DNA of 64,000 bases. Origin: Siderastrea siderea. Its lineage: Eukaryota; Cnidaria; Anthozoa; Scleractinia; Rhizangiidae. Location: contig OZ034966.1 of assembly GCA_964030785.1 (NCBI GenBank), positions 9,601,152-9,665,151 on the forward strand, given 5' to 3'. The position numbers and the translations under genes were made by a program. Positions 10,331 to 21,080 of the stretch are shown here, piece by piece; positions within the stretch are counted from its first letter, which is position 1; every line of letters starts with the position of its first letter. Below the pieces are notes generated by a model that searched no databases, had not been told where the DNA came from, and saw only the letters and a list, made by a program, of their open reading frames with translations.

Positions 10331-12041
10331 ATGAAGATTTGGGTCGCTTTTTTGATTATACTGCTTCATATAGTTGTCAGTGAGGGGCTTCCGGATTGCC
10401 TTTGCACAAAGAGCTTTCAGTCAATGGAAGAATGTGTAGCATCGTACTGGAGAGCAGGATACCAATATTCGACAATCTTAATGTTTCTTTTGGTCTATCA
10501 TGGAATATCTTGGACATTAAGGCAACTGAAATACTTCATAAACAAAAAGCTTGGTTTACGAAGAAGACGTGTGCAATCACCAATCGCTGACGTACGGCGA
10601 GCAATTGCTCTTGAACTGCGTGGCTCAGGCAGACTTCTCGGTTATCGTTCGATGACACGAAGGCTTCAGCGAAAGCACGATCTTTCGGTTGGAAGGTATG
10701 TGGTGAGAGAAGCTTTAAAAATCATGGATCCGAATGGTGTTTCTCAGCGAAGACAACGAAGACTGGAAAGGAGAACGTACAGATCCCCTGGGCCAAACGC
10801 TGCTTGGCATATTGACGGGTACGATAAGTTAGCCCCCTATGGATTTCATATAAGTGGCTGCATTGATGGTTATTCTAGAAGAATTATGTTTCTACAGGTT
10901 GCTGCTACTAATCACGATCCTTCTGTTATTGCAAACTATTACCTAAGCTGCGTGAAACAAATAAAAGGGTGCCCGAGAGTGGTTCAAACCGACTGTGGAA
11001 CAGAGAATGTTGTACTTGCCGCAATTCAGGGTGTCTTTTGTCGGAATGCAAGTAATCCATATTCAGGGCTTTACAGCCATAGATATAGTAGTTCACCAGC
11101 TAACCAGCGCATTGAAAAACAACAGCGAATGGTGGATTGATTTGTTCAAAGACTTAACAGCTTATGGTTGTTTTGAGCCTGGAATTTCATTCATGTTTGC
11201 TGTCTGCAGTTTTCCTTCATGGCTTTGATTCAGCAAGAGTTGGATTTGGTGGCGACTGAATGGAACAGTTATCGAATCCGGAAGAACAGAATGGCTGAAT
11301 GTCTCTCGGGGGTACCTGATGAGCGGTATTTCTTATCAGAGTTATCAGGTAAGGCTGTTACGGAATAAGATTTGACCTTTTTTCAGTTGCTCAATAAATA
11401 GAACTGCACATTTTGTTGGTTGGTCCTCGAAATGATAGCTATCAAAAGTTGACTATTTAAGTCACCTGGAATGAAGCACGCAAGGCTCATAGAACAATAG
11501 ACGTCCTAGAAAAGCAGCTGAGGTAGTGTCTATCAAGTACCAATGAAAATAAACACAATCTTTTTTCTTGCGACTGGCAAATCTAAAACTAGGATGCTAT
11601 CCGAAGGGATAATTCTTTAGCCTGTTTCAGGCTCTCGGTCAGTGGGGCGAAAAAAGCTGGCGAGCACGAGCGAAGGATCGAGAGCCTGGAACAACCTTGT
11701 TGTTGCATTCGTTTAACCTATGTAATATTTGCTACCACGAGAACTTGATCGAAGCAAAAGAAAGGCTTTGTTGATAAGATAAAACTCATAGCTGCCAACA
11801 AACCATTTAAGGAAACGAAGAGTTTTAGTTCTTGGATCAATTTACAGGTGTTCCAGACAGAAAACAATATGTTTCACAAATGGACATCACATGGGCTGAG
11901 CAGAAGGTAGCTGAACCACCAATGATCGCCAATGCTGATTTCAAGGATTACCTTTTGCATGTGTTTGGTCACTTGCGAATGCCTTCCAGTTGGGAAGAAG
12001 CTCTCCAATTGTATTTTTGTCTAATACGCGTTTCCCAGTAG
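10331..12041 (+). pseudogene. Integrase-type DDE transposase of the 11.8-kb element, frameshifted
   Basis: The 269-codon frame from 10331 has an N-terminal helix-turn-helix-like block (ASYWRAGYQYSTI...YHGISWTLRQL) and an RNase-H-fold integrase core. Acidic residues D162 (AWHIDGYDK), D221 (VVQTDCGTEN) and E262 (PANQRIE) form a DDE triad with 58- and 40-residue spacing. Just after E262 (about 11115) a small deletion shifts frame, and the protein continues as SEWWIDLFKDLTAYGCFEPG. A second shift near 11200 leads to LIQQELDLVATEWN. A GTAAGG donor near 11350 and an exon at about 11832-12041 (ITWAEQKVAEPP...) supply the C-terminus. Two frameshifts make the copy defective. The first few residues may be intron or 5' sequence. 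Confidence 0.75.
11617..11700. repeat. Small MITE fragment (tagcctgttcc family)
   Basis: The start tagcctgtttcaggctctcg and the end gagcctggaaca form an imperfect inverted repeat. It is related to the much better palindrome at 39839-40010 through the shared tagcctgtt...caggc terminus and GCGAG-rich interior. Confidence 0.5.
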
Positions 12042-12474
12042 GCTTTTATCATTTGTGTCAGCCATAGATTATCGGCCCTCCCCAGTTAGTAAAGGGGACA
12101 AATGTATAGTGGACTGGGACAGTGAAAAAAGGAGACAATTAAACACAAACCATGTAACATTTATTAATGACTTAAACAGATAGCCTACTGGAATACTATT
12201 GTTCCACAGAAGAAAACTTGAAATTTGCTTTAGCAAATGAACAGAAACATTTTGCTGTGTTGTTTTGTGTCAGTAACCTCATGCTTGCTAATTTAAACTA
12301 TCATATGAATGGCATAAAAGATGCTCTTGCACGCATGTTAGATGATTGATATCATGTAAAGAAGCTAAAAGGGCGAGCTAAAAAAACAAGGCAATATCAG
12401 TTTGCTGCCTAAAGTCATGTGGCATAGGTTTTTCCAAAACCACAGGTGTCAAAAACGGCCTGGCTCACTAGTTC
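12042..12474. other. Gap between convergent transposase and HECT genes
   Basis: No coding signal, repeat or clear regulatory site is visible. The two genes of the transposon point toward each other here, so both 3' ends probably lie in or near this stretch. Confidence 0.5.
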
Positions 12475-13050
12475 TTAAAATTCGTCAAAGGATTCCACGG
12501 CCCGTGGAAGAAACATGTCAAGCGCACAAGTCGAGGTATAAGGGAAACGACGCAAACCACTCTCCTGGTTAAAAAACTTGATTTCGATTTTTCTGTCGAA
12601 GCCCAAAGGTGGTACCTCATCAGCTCCAGTGCAAAATTCCAGGATCTTCGACAGGGGAATCGTCTCCTGAACAATCATTTCCTCCCACCACAAGAGGGTT
12701 AATTCTTCTCCTTCACGATTGTTGGCACCGACAGGGGATAAGGAATAGTTGAATAGGCGTCTGAAGTCGGTTGGCATAAGCGCCTCTTCCACGAAACAGA
12801 ACACCTTTTCAAAGAGAAGGCTATCAGATTTGATCGTTTCAAAAAAGTCCATGTCCACAGATTTAAGTCCATCAACAAATTGATCAAGGGATGCTTTGCT
12901 ACGGTTTATTGCCAAATGCTCACAAAGCACTTGCACCAACAATGCCTTCTCCTGTACATTCCACTTAACTTTTGTGATGCCAAGGTCTAACAAGAAATCA
13001 GTGACCTCTTGCACTCCATCCTGAAATTCATCTTGAGACAAGGACTGAAT
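12475..13050 (-). CDS. HECT ubiquitin ligase, last exon (C-lobe with catalytic Cys)
   Basis: An acceptor (tttcaacag) at 13051 opens this exon with IQSLSQDEFQDG, and it runs open to a stop at 12475. Numbering from the Met at 13041, residue 172 is the predicted thioester cysteine in the motif PYTSTCALDMFLPR, preceded by FTG/C-type and PPLGF elements typical of HECT C-lobes (CTGADEVPPLGF). HECT enzymes accept ubiquitin on this Cys and pass it to substrate lysines. The C-terminus ESFDEF also fits. It joins the upstream exon at 13692-14178. The gene lies within the 11.8-kb transposon and is most like G2E3-type HECTs that I recall from invertebrate transposons (family knowledge, unverified). Confidence 0.8.
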   Translation of the reverse strand: MQSLSQDEFQDGVQEVTDFLLDLGITKVKWNVQEKALLVQVLCEHLAINRSKASLDQFVDGLKSVDMDFFETIKSDSLLFEKVFCFVEEALMPTDFRRLFNYSLSPVGANNREGEELTLLWWEEMIVQETIPLSKILEFCTGADEVPPLGFDRKIEIKFFNQESGLRRFPYTSTCALDMFLPRAVESFDEF

Positions 13051-13691
13051 CTGTTGAAAAAAAATGTCAATATAGCATTTATTTGCTGTTCGTATTCTCT
13101 CGTTAACACATAGGTTGTTATCATAATTTTAACAAAAATAGTCGATTAAACAATACTACTTTTCGACCACAATGCGATCGGTTGACACAATGCAAGGTGA
13201 ATTCAATTGCAGTGGGAACACTATGCGTACGCCTTTCACGCAGACCAATATGGAAATAACCGCACCGTAATTCCCACAATACTCTCTCTCTGTACGAGAG
13301 TTTTGACCGACCCCCACCCCCATAGTTTGTGACATTCAATAGCATTACCAAATAAGGTAACGAACACGTGGAGGGACTTCTCAGAAACCGGAGAGCCAAT
13401 AAGCAGCGAGTTTTACCGTGAGTTTGTAGTGAGTTTTAGCTGCGAATAAACTTGGAAAATCGAGAATAACTGTGAGTTCTGTGTACCGTTTGAAGAACAG
13501 CTCATCTCTTAAAGCATGCTAATTATTATTATGGGTGAAATGGTGTTGAATTATCACTTTACAACGATAAGGTGCTATGCTTAAATCATTAGTTTTTCAA
13601 AACTGCTGAGGTGCTTAACAGACAATCTCCAATCCTATTTGAAACCACACAAAGTGTTGCTTTCTTTTTTGTCTTAAACGAAATTCAATAC

Positions 13692-14178
13692 CTTCTTAAC
13701 TTTCTCCCGAAATTCTACATCTGGGATGTCCTCAACATTGACAAGGCGACGGCATTTGTCAACGTCAGCTAACAAATATGCATAGACAGCTGGGGCCAAG
13801 CATTTAAGACCAGGTCCACCTTGAAGAACACTTGTTGCTACCATTCGTCCAGCATGAAAATACGTCTTTTGGGAAACGAGTAAGGGGCTCGAGGAAAAAA
13901 CCTTTCTTTTGTCACTGCCTGTTAAAACGCCAGACTCAGTGATCAAACTTCTCATCAGCAACCTAAGAAATTCTCTTCGGGGACCACCCATGTCCGCTGC
14001 CTCTTCGCCGATGAAGTGCACGCTTATCAGCACCCCAGCCATGAAGTCATGCTTTGCAAAAGCCCTTAAAGCATCCTTCCAGATGTGCGGCCTTCTCACC
14101 CTCACAACTTGCATCTGGTCTTCTCCTGCATGCTCCGCTTTCTCGTAGAATGGTCGCAGCACAGACTCAAGCGGAACT
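13692..14178 (-). CDS. HECT ubiquitin ligase, N-lobe exon
   Basis: The exon lies between a TTTTAG acceptor and a GTATTG donor. It encodes VPLESVLRPFYEKA, then IWKDALRAF, then the HECT N-lobe hallmark VHFIGEEAADMGGPRREFLR, followed by YFHAGRMVATSVLQGGPG. The N-lobe binds the E2 enzyme. This frame is intact and joins in phase with the C-lobe exon; together they cover a roughly complete but short HECT domain. Confidence 0.8.
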
Positions 14179-14695
14179 CTAAAATATACAACTCAAAATA
14201 ATAATTAAATTTCATAAACACAGTACTGTAACTATTGTTCTTTTGGAAACACAGAAATCGCAATATTTCCTAACCATAATTCATCAGCACAGCGATACAA
14301 TAAAATCGGGAGTCACTCGTTTACCCATAATGAAAGAATATTCACTCAGAATGTTTCAAAAGTCAAGTCACTGTTAGCAAATACATGTAACCAGCAAGAG
14401 ATTATGAGTGAGTTTAAATGATTGATTAAAATATTTTGAGGATTGTTCAAGAAGCCCTAAATGCTCTTCAGCAACCATCTTTTTTCATACTACAGGCTAT
14501 ATAACCTTTTGATTTTAAGGATATTATTTTTATGTTGGGCAATATCAGAATGTCTGGAATTGAACAAACAGGAATTGACGCTCCTGGCTTTGAAGAGTGA
14601 AATTTTTCAGTTATAGAAAAACACTCTTAATAAAAAAAGATGCCCACTTGTAGAGGGCCTATTTAAAGATTGATATTGTTATATTTACTAACAAG

Positions 14696-16056
14696 CCTAT
14701 ATTGGGATCATGATTCCCTGGGCTGTCCAGCATCTCATTGCAGAACCATGCATCATCTAACAGAATTTCATCAGCAAGATCTTCGTCAGCCTCAGCCTCA
14801 TCTAATACGTTACAGTAGATGTCATAGGGATCATAAGGTTCGCTGGCCTTTTCTTCCATTGTGTTTCCCTCTGTCTGGGGTGCAGGAGTTGATCTAAAGG
14901 ATGGTGTGTCTGCTGGCAATACTGACTTTAGGGAATCATCAAAACCATCGTCTTTTCTTTGTGTTGTGACTGTGTTTTCATCACTCCTTACTTTAAAATT
15001 AAATCTCTCCTGATGAATCAAGGGGCTGTTATAAAGAAAACAAGAGTTCTTAGATCGTGAAAAGATCCACATGAAGACCAAGAAAAACAAACTCATTTCG
15101 TTCATTACCTTTTTAAAAGAAACAACGGGACCATTCATTTTTTTAATAAGATGGGGGGGGGGGGGGGGGGGGGCTGGTGGAATTTGTTTGGGGGGATTAC
15201 AAAGAAAGGCTTCAAAGTGGGGGGAGGAGCTGGCAGAATAAATGGTAGTAGTAGTAGCATTTATTTATACACGATAAAAGAATGGGGGTCACCCATTAAG
15301 TTTGTAATTACGGCATCTATATAAGTGCAAAAATCTACCAGCATACCAGAAAATCTAATGTTCATCATTAACTCAAAGCCACCAGTCCAACTATTTAGTT
15401 TTAAATACAGTTCACCTCCACTAACAACGATGTCCCACTGATAAAAACAGTCAATCACTGCACATAATACTGCATATATGATCACTATTATTATCACTAA
15501 AAACTGCCATTTTATCTGATATTAAGTCTAGCGTTAAATATGTGCTAATTTTACTTTATCATTTCTGGTAGTACCTTCCATCTCAAAAATAAAGGATTGT
15601 AATAGGGAAGGGGCAGGATAAAAAAAGTTGGGGGGGTGGAGTTCATACATTACAGGAACTATCTATCCATAAAAATAAACACCCCCAAACAGAGAAAATA
15701 CCTCATTGACATCATCCACATTGAAGGATGTAAAGTTGTCTAATGGCAATACTGGCTTCAGGGAATTGTCAAAATCATCATCTTTTCTTCGTACCATGAC
15801 TGTGTTTTCATCACTTCTTGATTTAAAATTGGAACCAGACTTTGCTGGTGAATCAAGGGGCTGTCATAAAGATAAAAAGAGTCCCAGCATCATTAAAAGA
15901 TCCACAAGACAACCCAGAGAATTGAAACAAACTCATTATGTTCATGACCTTTTTTTGAAAAGGAGCAAACACTAAATATACCTCATTGGGATCATCCATA
16001 TTGTCTGCATTTGCATCATCATGATGATCATCTAACATTAAACAGGAATAGAACAA
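14696..16056 (-). CDS. Acidic linker exons of the HECT gene, partly duplicated
   Basis: Minus-strand segments near 15030-14696 and 15870-15706 both contain a RSDENTV...RKDD.FD.SLK.VLP block, and both start after a gacag/aacag acceptor followed by ccccttgattca. A third acidic piece (ANADNMDDPNEVY) lies near 16010-15970, and the segment at 15706 ends with a related DDVNEV. These look like tandemly duplicated small exons coding for an acidic linker between the zinc ribbon and the HECT domain. Relative to the acceptor, the 15030 copy has an indel. Exact exon ends are uncertain. Confidence 0.5.
15152..15173. repeat. Poly-G run
   Basis: About 20 consecutive G residues lie within an intron of the HECT gene; related G-rich sequence follows to about 15230. 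No other feature is seen. Confidence 0.9.
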
Positions 16057-16189
16057 AACTTACTAAAATTACTCAAGTAATTAAAGCTATCACTTCTGTT
16101 GTCATTTTCAAATAAATGTAAATATTGAATAACACTCCAACAATGCAACAATGGTAAATAGTATTATGATAACAAATACCTTCTAAATC

Positions 16190-16450
16190 CTTGATTCTGC
16201 ATAGGTACAAGTTAATTCTCTGATAGGACTTGCCAAGACTTTCCTTGTACTTTTGCACTGTAAAAAATTGATGTGAACCAGGAATGTTGATATCCTCCTG
16301 GAAATCTGGGTAAAGTAATTTCCATTCCAAACTATCTGGGAGCTTAGAGTTATGTGCCCGGTGCTTGTCTAAGGCAGCCCTTCTCACAACGATACTTGAA
16401 GAAGTTTTAGGCACACTGATTGGCATAAGTGTGCTTTTCTTCGTTTTCAC
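16190..16450 (-). CDS. Upstream exon of the transposon HECT gene
   Basis: The - strand frame contains VVRRAALDKHRAHNSKLPDS, WKLLYPDFQEDINIPGS and FTVQKYKESLGKSYQRINLY, ending before a GTATTT donor near 16180. The composition and continuous frame look like protein. I recall similar blocks upstream of HECT domains in transposon-borne genes, but assign no function. It lies between the zinc-ribbon exon and the acidic exons. Confidence 0.55.
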
Positions 16451-17034
16451 TTCACCATTAACATTATGGGCAATTCCAACATTTATCAGAGGAAAAAATG
16501 AACAAACAGCTTTGACTATAAAAATGTACTACCTTGAGACTGATGGTAAGACAGTACTATTTGCTCATGGAAGCATTCCTTGTGCCATGGAAAAAGACAC
16601 AACAGAAATAACATAGCTTTAATGAAATAGACAAGATGACATATACTAAATTATGTCACATAGTTATGTTGCTACGTGTACTGTACACTGTAGGAAGAAC
16701 CATTCATAATAAGGTAATCATGTTGAAGCTATTCTACAGTCACTGTTACAAAAGGGCTAGCCAATCTGATTGACCATGGGTAGTCAACCTAACTCATTAA
16801 CTTGCACTCACAAGGGAGACTGTTGTGTACAGCCAAAGGTATCAGATGTTTTTACAACTTCTTAATGACAGGGCTTTTCCCCCTAGCAGGTTTAAAATTG
16901 AAAGAACTTAGTCTTAAAGCAAAATATTGAAAATTATGAATGAAATGATCACTGCAGTGTACACTTAGCAACTGCTTTTCTAGCCTGAAAACAATTTCAA
17001 GGCTACAACAGGATCCATTTGTATCTTTGAATAT

Positions 17035-17302
17035 AAAATAAATAAATAAAATAAAATAAATGGGAATTTGCAGTGGCACTTCCACAGAGTGTCTCTTCGT
17101 CCACTGTTCTGGATCGAATTGGAATTTAGCAGTGTTGGTTTTTGTGGAGAGAGGAAAATGGGAAAACCCGGGAAAAACCCTCGGAGCAAGGACGAGAACC
17201 AACAACAAACTCGACCTACATGTGACGCCAGTTTCGGGAATCGAACCCGGGCCACATTGGTGGGAGGCGAGCGCTCTCACCACTGCGCCATCCCTGCTCC
17301 CC
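17035..17302 (-). mobile_element. tRNA-derived SINE, full length
   Basis: Read on the - strand it starts ggagcagggatggcgcagtg. It has a pol III A box (tggcgcagtgg, 17280-17290) and B box (ggttcgattccc, 17236-17248). The body contains tccgagggtttttcccggg, and an AT-rich (TTTATTTTA)-type tail ends it at 17035-17060. It is inserted in an intron of the HECT gene. A 5'-truncated relative is at 50885-51057. Protein-like frames through it are artefacts. Confidence 0.85.
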
Positions 17303-17765
17303 ACATATCCCTGCCCCATCCCTGCTCCCACATATTTTTTCTCCTTGCTAAAAAATCAGTTGCCTCAAATTGCTCTTACTCTGCGAAGATCGTTTCTTTG
17401 TTTCAAATGGAGTTCTCACATATGTGTTTCATATGTTCACTATGTCAAACAGAAAGTTGCTGACAGATTTATTCATGAATGAAAGCCCCACATACATGCT
17501 TTCATATTGTTTGAAAATCATCGTCAGTAGTTGTATGATGAAGAAGCTAGCAACCGTATTTTATAATCTTCTGTGCAACACTTGTGATGTACTTTGATAA
17601 TTGTACAAAATTGACTGAGCTGTTAGATAACTTCACGGGATTTCAGAACACTCATAACTTATGGTGTGGATCATTAATTGCACACACAAAAGATAAATTC
17701 TTAAAAGAACACAGTTAATGATCTAATAAGTTCAATAATATTTACCATTTACTTGACTCACTAAC

Positions 17766-18019
17766 CTTCACCAGGTCAGCTCCTGGCTTCTTCTTTCGTT
17801 TTGGAACAAACCGATCCTTTCTTTCTGCTGCCTTGACTTGTGTCAAGCCATCAAAATCCGAATTCCTTTTCTTAAAAAATCTTCGAATGTGGGGACATCT
17901 TTTCTTTCGATTTCAACAAAGGGTACAACTGTATTGGACATTGGTGGACATTTTGAGCCACATACAGCACAAAAACACTGCCCTTGGCTTATTTGATTTC
18001 CACACTGTGTACAAAACAT
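17766..18019 (-). CDS. First exon of the transposon HECT gene: zinc ribbon
   Basis: An ATG at 18019 starts MFCTQCGNQISQGQCFCAVCGSKC, with two pairs of C-x2-C cysteines, a zinc-ribbon fold. A charged segment follows and ends ERKDRFVPKRKKKPGADLVK before a GTTAGT donor at 17765. Around 17861-17880, in an A/T homopolymer stretch, the frame shifts by one base, so this exon is either damaged or contains a small intron. Zinc ribbons often bind nucleic acid or protein partners; the role here is unknown. Being at the N-terminus, it may target the ligase. Confidence 0.55.
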
Positions 18020-18174
18020 CTGGAAAATGAAGGCAAGTACAAAAGGAAGTCAATATAACAACGTTGGTTTTTACAGTGCCCTGTATAAGGTTTTGTGTAT
18101 GCCCTTTTGAGCATCCCCTGGCTTACTGTAGTATTCCAAAACCTGAAAACCGGACGAGGAAACAGATGATAACA

Positions 18175-19396
18175 CAGTAGAACCCTGGTAACTCGAACTC
18201 GGATAACTCGAACAACCCCGCTAACTCGAACAAACTTCCATTTCCCTTGGATTTGACCCCACTTCTCAGTCATTTTTACTCGGTTAACTCGAACTCGGTA
18301 ACTCGAAAACCCCGCTAACTCGAACTAAATTTCGTTTCCCTTGATTAAATTTGGGTCACATTTACCCCGATCACTCGAATTCTGGTTCTTGCAGCTCGCC
18401 ACGGATGCCCATTGAAATATCCTATTAGCTCGTTTTGTCGTGTAATCGGATTTAAACACTAAAACGAACACTACAGCAATTTGATTTTAATTAGAGCAAC
18501 GAATAGATCACGTATCCGACAGTCATTTGCCACTCTTATCATAAAAATGCATGATCGTGTGAGAGTTTCTGACGAGATAAGTTTAATTTGCACTGTACTG
18601 TATACTGAAGTGCTGAAAAATCGATAAACTATTACGCCGGGCCGGCATGAGGCCTGAAACGGCACTCTAGGAATAACTTTTGTGTTGTTAATCCAGTGGA
18701 GCTCAAACTTTGCAACGTAACAGACTTCTCAATTGCAAACAATCGTATGATTTTTGTTTTTCGATTTTAACGGTTTTTGGCGGGAAAATGACGTCATGCA
18801 AATGACGTCAAAATTTTATTTTCACCTGATGACTGACTTATTGCGTGATTTCAAAAGGATATGATGAGACGAATTCAAATATGAAAAAATAATTGAAAAA
18901 CCTTTATCGGTTCAAAAGATACGACAATCTGAATCTTGAATTTCCTGCCATTTTGTTACTATATTTAGAACTTTGGCAAATTTCAAAATGCAATATCTTT
19001 TGAATCGATACAGCTTTTTCAATTATTTTTTCACATTTGAATTTGTCTCAACATATTCTTTCCAAATCGTGTACTAGTTTAGTCATACGGTGAAAATAAA
19101 ATTTTGATGTCATCTGTATGACGTCATTTTTCCGCCAAAACCCGTTAAAATCGAAAAACAAAAATCATGCGATTGTTTGCAATTGAAAAGTCTGTAATGT
19201 TGCAAAGTTTGAGCTTCACTGGATTAAAAACACAAAAGTTATTCCTAAAGTGCCGCTTCAGGCCTCATGCTGGCCCGGCGTGTATCAATTATTACCTTGG
19301 CAAATTGAATATTCAATCGACCCCGATAACTCGAACCCCGCTAACTCGAACTGTTTTTCGTTTCCCTTCAGAGTTCGAGTTACCGGGGTTCTACTG
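18175..19396. mobile_element. pogo/Tigger-type element with cagtagaacc termini
   Basis: The left end cagtagaaccctggtaactc is the inverse of the right end gagttaccggggttctactg. Subterminal taactcgaac words repeat several times on both sides. Such termini are typical of pogo-like Tc1/mariner relatives. A TA follows the right end, but the left flank reads CA, so the duplication has decayed. No transposase is seen. A foldback element fills the middle. Confidence 0.7.
18633..19282. mobile_element. Foldback (long-stem) MITE nested in the pogo-type element
   Basis: The left arm from tacgccgggccggcatgagg and the right arm ending catgctggcccggcgtg are inverted copies. They pair along about 300 bp each, with a short centre near 18955-18985. 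Matching landmarks are gacgtcat boxes, cgattttaacggtttttggc and tcaattatttttt. The whole unit would form a stem of about 300 bp. It is non-coding. Confidence 0.85.
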
Positions 19397-19807
19397 TAAT
19401 ATGTAGAATACAGTAAAGTTCAATTAATCACATTTACAAAAGTCTGAGTATAAACTTTCTAAAGTCTACATACAGTATCTGTATAGTATCCGTATCTGTA
19501 CAGAACGGTGGCCAGTTCTGTAGCTGCAAGCGCACCACATTGAAATAAAAGAATGCAGGTGTTGTAATCTTGGCAGTTAATTATTTACCAACATGAACAT
19601 GACAGAGCCGTGGTCACATACTCCTTTCCTTTATAATGCTAGCGATGTGAAAGGTAGACAAGAATTTAATTGAATAATCTATTTTCGGTCTTCTTGTTTA
19701 CTGTTCATATATTATTGGCCGTCAGGAAGATGCCTCAAGCTATTGCACTGTTTCGTTGGTGGTCGCTTAGTTGCACAGCTCAGTTTAAGTCATCACTCAA
19801 CATTATC

Positions 19808-20192
19808 CTTACAAAAATGCTTTAAACGGCCACAAAGGTGGACAGGGAGCAATACTAGCAAATCAGACCGAACAACAGCATTAAAATATACGATAGAACA
19901 CGTACTCACCTTCCAGTTGAAGTTCGAAGTTTGCTCGACCCGCGAAACAGTGCGAACAGACCTTAGTATCCCGGCCTTAGAGCCTTAGTAGCCAAGCCAA
20001 GAGGCACTCTGCACGTGTTAACTGTTCGATAAGTTATTTAGGTTGTGCAAGTGTTTTGTGATTTGTGAGAGTGTTTCGTATTTGTGGAAATGTTTTGTGA
20101 TTAGTGAAAGTGTTTGTATTAGTAGAATTGTTTTCGATCTGTGGAAGTGTTTTGTGATTTGTGGAAGTGTTTTGTCCCTATGAGCCACCGTA
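19808..20192 (-). repeat. Right terminal inverted repeat of the 11.8-kb transposon
   Basis: This is the reverse complement of the left terminus, including the unique part (gtttgctcgacccgcgaaac) and a shorter, more degenerate set of about 7 of the 20-bp units. It ends at gagccaccgta, followed by the GGAAAC duplication. Confidence 0.92.
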
Positions 20193-20670
20193 GGAAACAA
20201 ATGGGTTTCAACATCGTGTAAGGGAAGAAGGAGCAAGTATACAAGTGTCCTAACAATTTGAAAGTTTGGGTGGATGTGTATCTTCCAGGATTTATGAGGT
20301 TCAAAGTTAGGTCGTCTCTTACACCTCTTCATGTAAATTGGTTGGGTAACTGTTATGGTAATAAGATTTACATAACGCATTTCTCATATGCACATGATCA
20401 AATTCGATTCACAGCAATAAAGGGGTGCAACTGGACGTCACGATAATAGGCGCAATGACAGCTCCACCCTACCCAAGAATAAGTGTTTTAAAAGAGTTCT
20501 CTGTTCGATAAGGGATATGGGCTGCTTTTACTTCCTACTATTTGTACGACCAGGTGTAGAAGACAAGGCCAACTACGGTTTAACGTTACTGCCTAATGAC
20601 TCTATCACCTGAACTGGGACAAGGTGCTGAACACATCCAGCATGATCTGTACCGTTATGTTATGACCCTG

Positions 20671-20910
20671 GGGCCCGTTTCTTGAAAGTCCCGATAACTT
20701 TTCGGGCCGTGAAACCTACTTTATGAGCGTAAAATTTACCTTAAATATTTAAATTTTGTTGGTTTGAAAGCTAAGAAGTAATATTCTAAGTTGACGAAAC
20801 AAGTCGAGCTTGTTTGAGGGCTAAAAGCTACACTACCATTTTATAAATTTTGATTTTAAAATACAGCTCCGGGCCCGAAAAGTTACCGGGACTTTCGAGA
20901 AACGGGCCCC
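20671..20910. mobile_element. MITE, gggcccgtttct family, copy 1
   Basis: Terminal inverted repeats of about 45 bp (gggcccgtttcttgaaagtc against gactttcgagaaacgggccc) enclose about 150 bp of AT-rich interior. A second copy with the same interior (taagaagtaa...aagtcgagct) is at 55887-56093. No coding potential. Confidence 0.9.
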
Positions 20911-20989
20911 TGGGACCAGATTCATGAAGCTGAAAACTGGGTATTGCTTCTTTTCTATAATACGTAGGGAACTTTTTAGTTGAAGTGAG

Positions 20990-21080
20990 CTTCGTGAATT
21001 CAGCCGCAGCTGGTGAGATTTGAACCCACGACCTTTCTTTCTGCAGTTAGGCCGTTAGAAACTCAGCCCCATCACTGTTC
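20990..21080 (-). mobile_element. Possible tRNA-derived SINE fragment
   Basis: On the - strand the segment contains ggttcaaatctcaccagctg, a B-box-like word, preceded by a weak A-box-like stretch. It adjoins the MITE at 20671-20910. The body is not recognised. Confidence 0.3.

Larger units (their letters stand above)
8402..20192. mobile_element. 11.8-kb DNA transposon with DDE integrase-type transposase and HECT ligase
   Basis: The element begins tacggtggctcatagggac at 8402 and ends with its exact reverse complement at 20192. The hexamer GGAAAC flanks both ends (8396-8401 and 20193-20198), a perfect target-site duplication. Inverted terminal repeats of about 390-520 bp include a 20-bp minisatellite. 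Inside are a + strand transposase (10331-12041) and a convergent - strand HECT-domain gene (18019-12475), plus younger nested insertions. The integrase-like transposase and 6-bp duplication suggest the IS3EU-type superfamily, but that name is inferred from memory. The transposase is frameshifted, so this copy is probably not autonomous. Confidence 0.88.

Noticed and set aside
16852..17482. Several overlapping protein-like frames on both strands
   Set aside because: They run through a tRNA-derived SINE; similar frames appear wherever this SINE lies.
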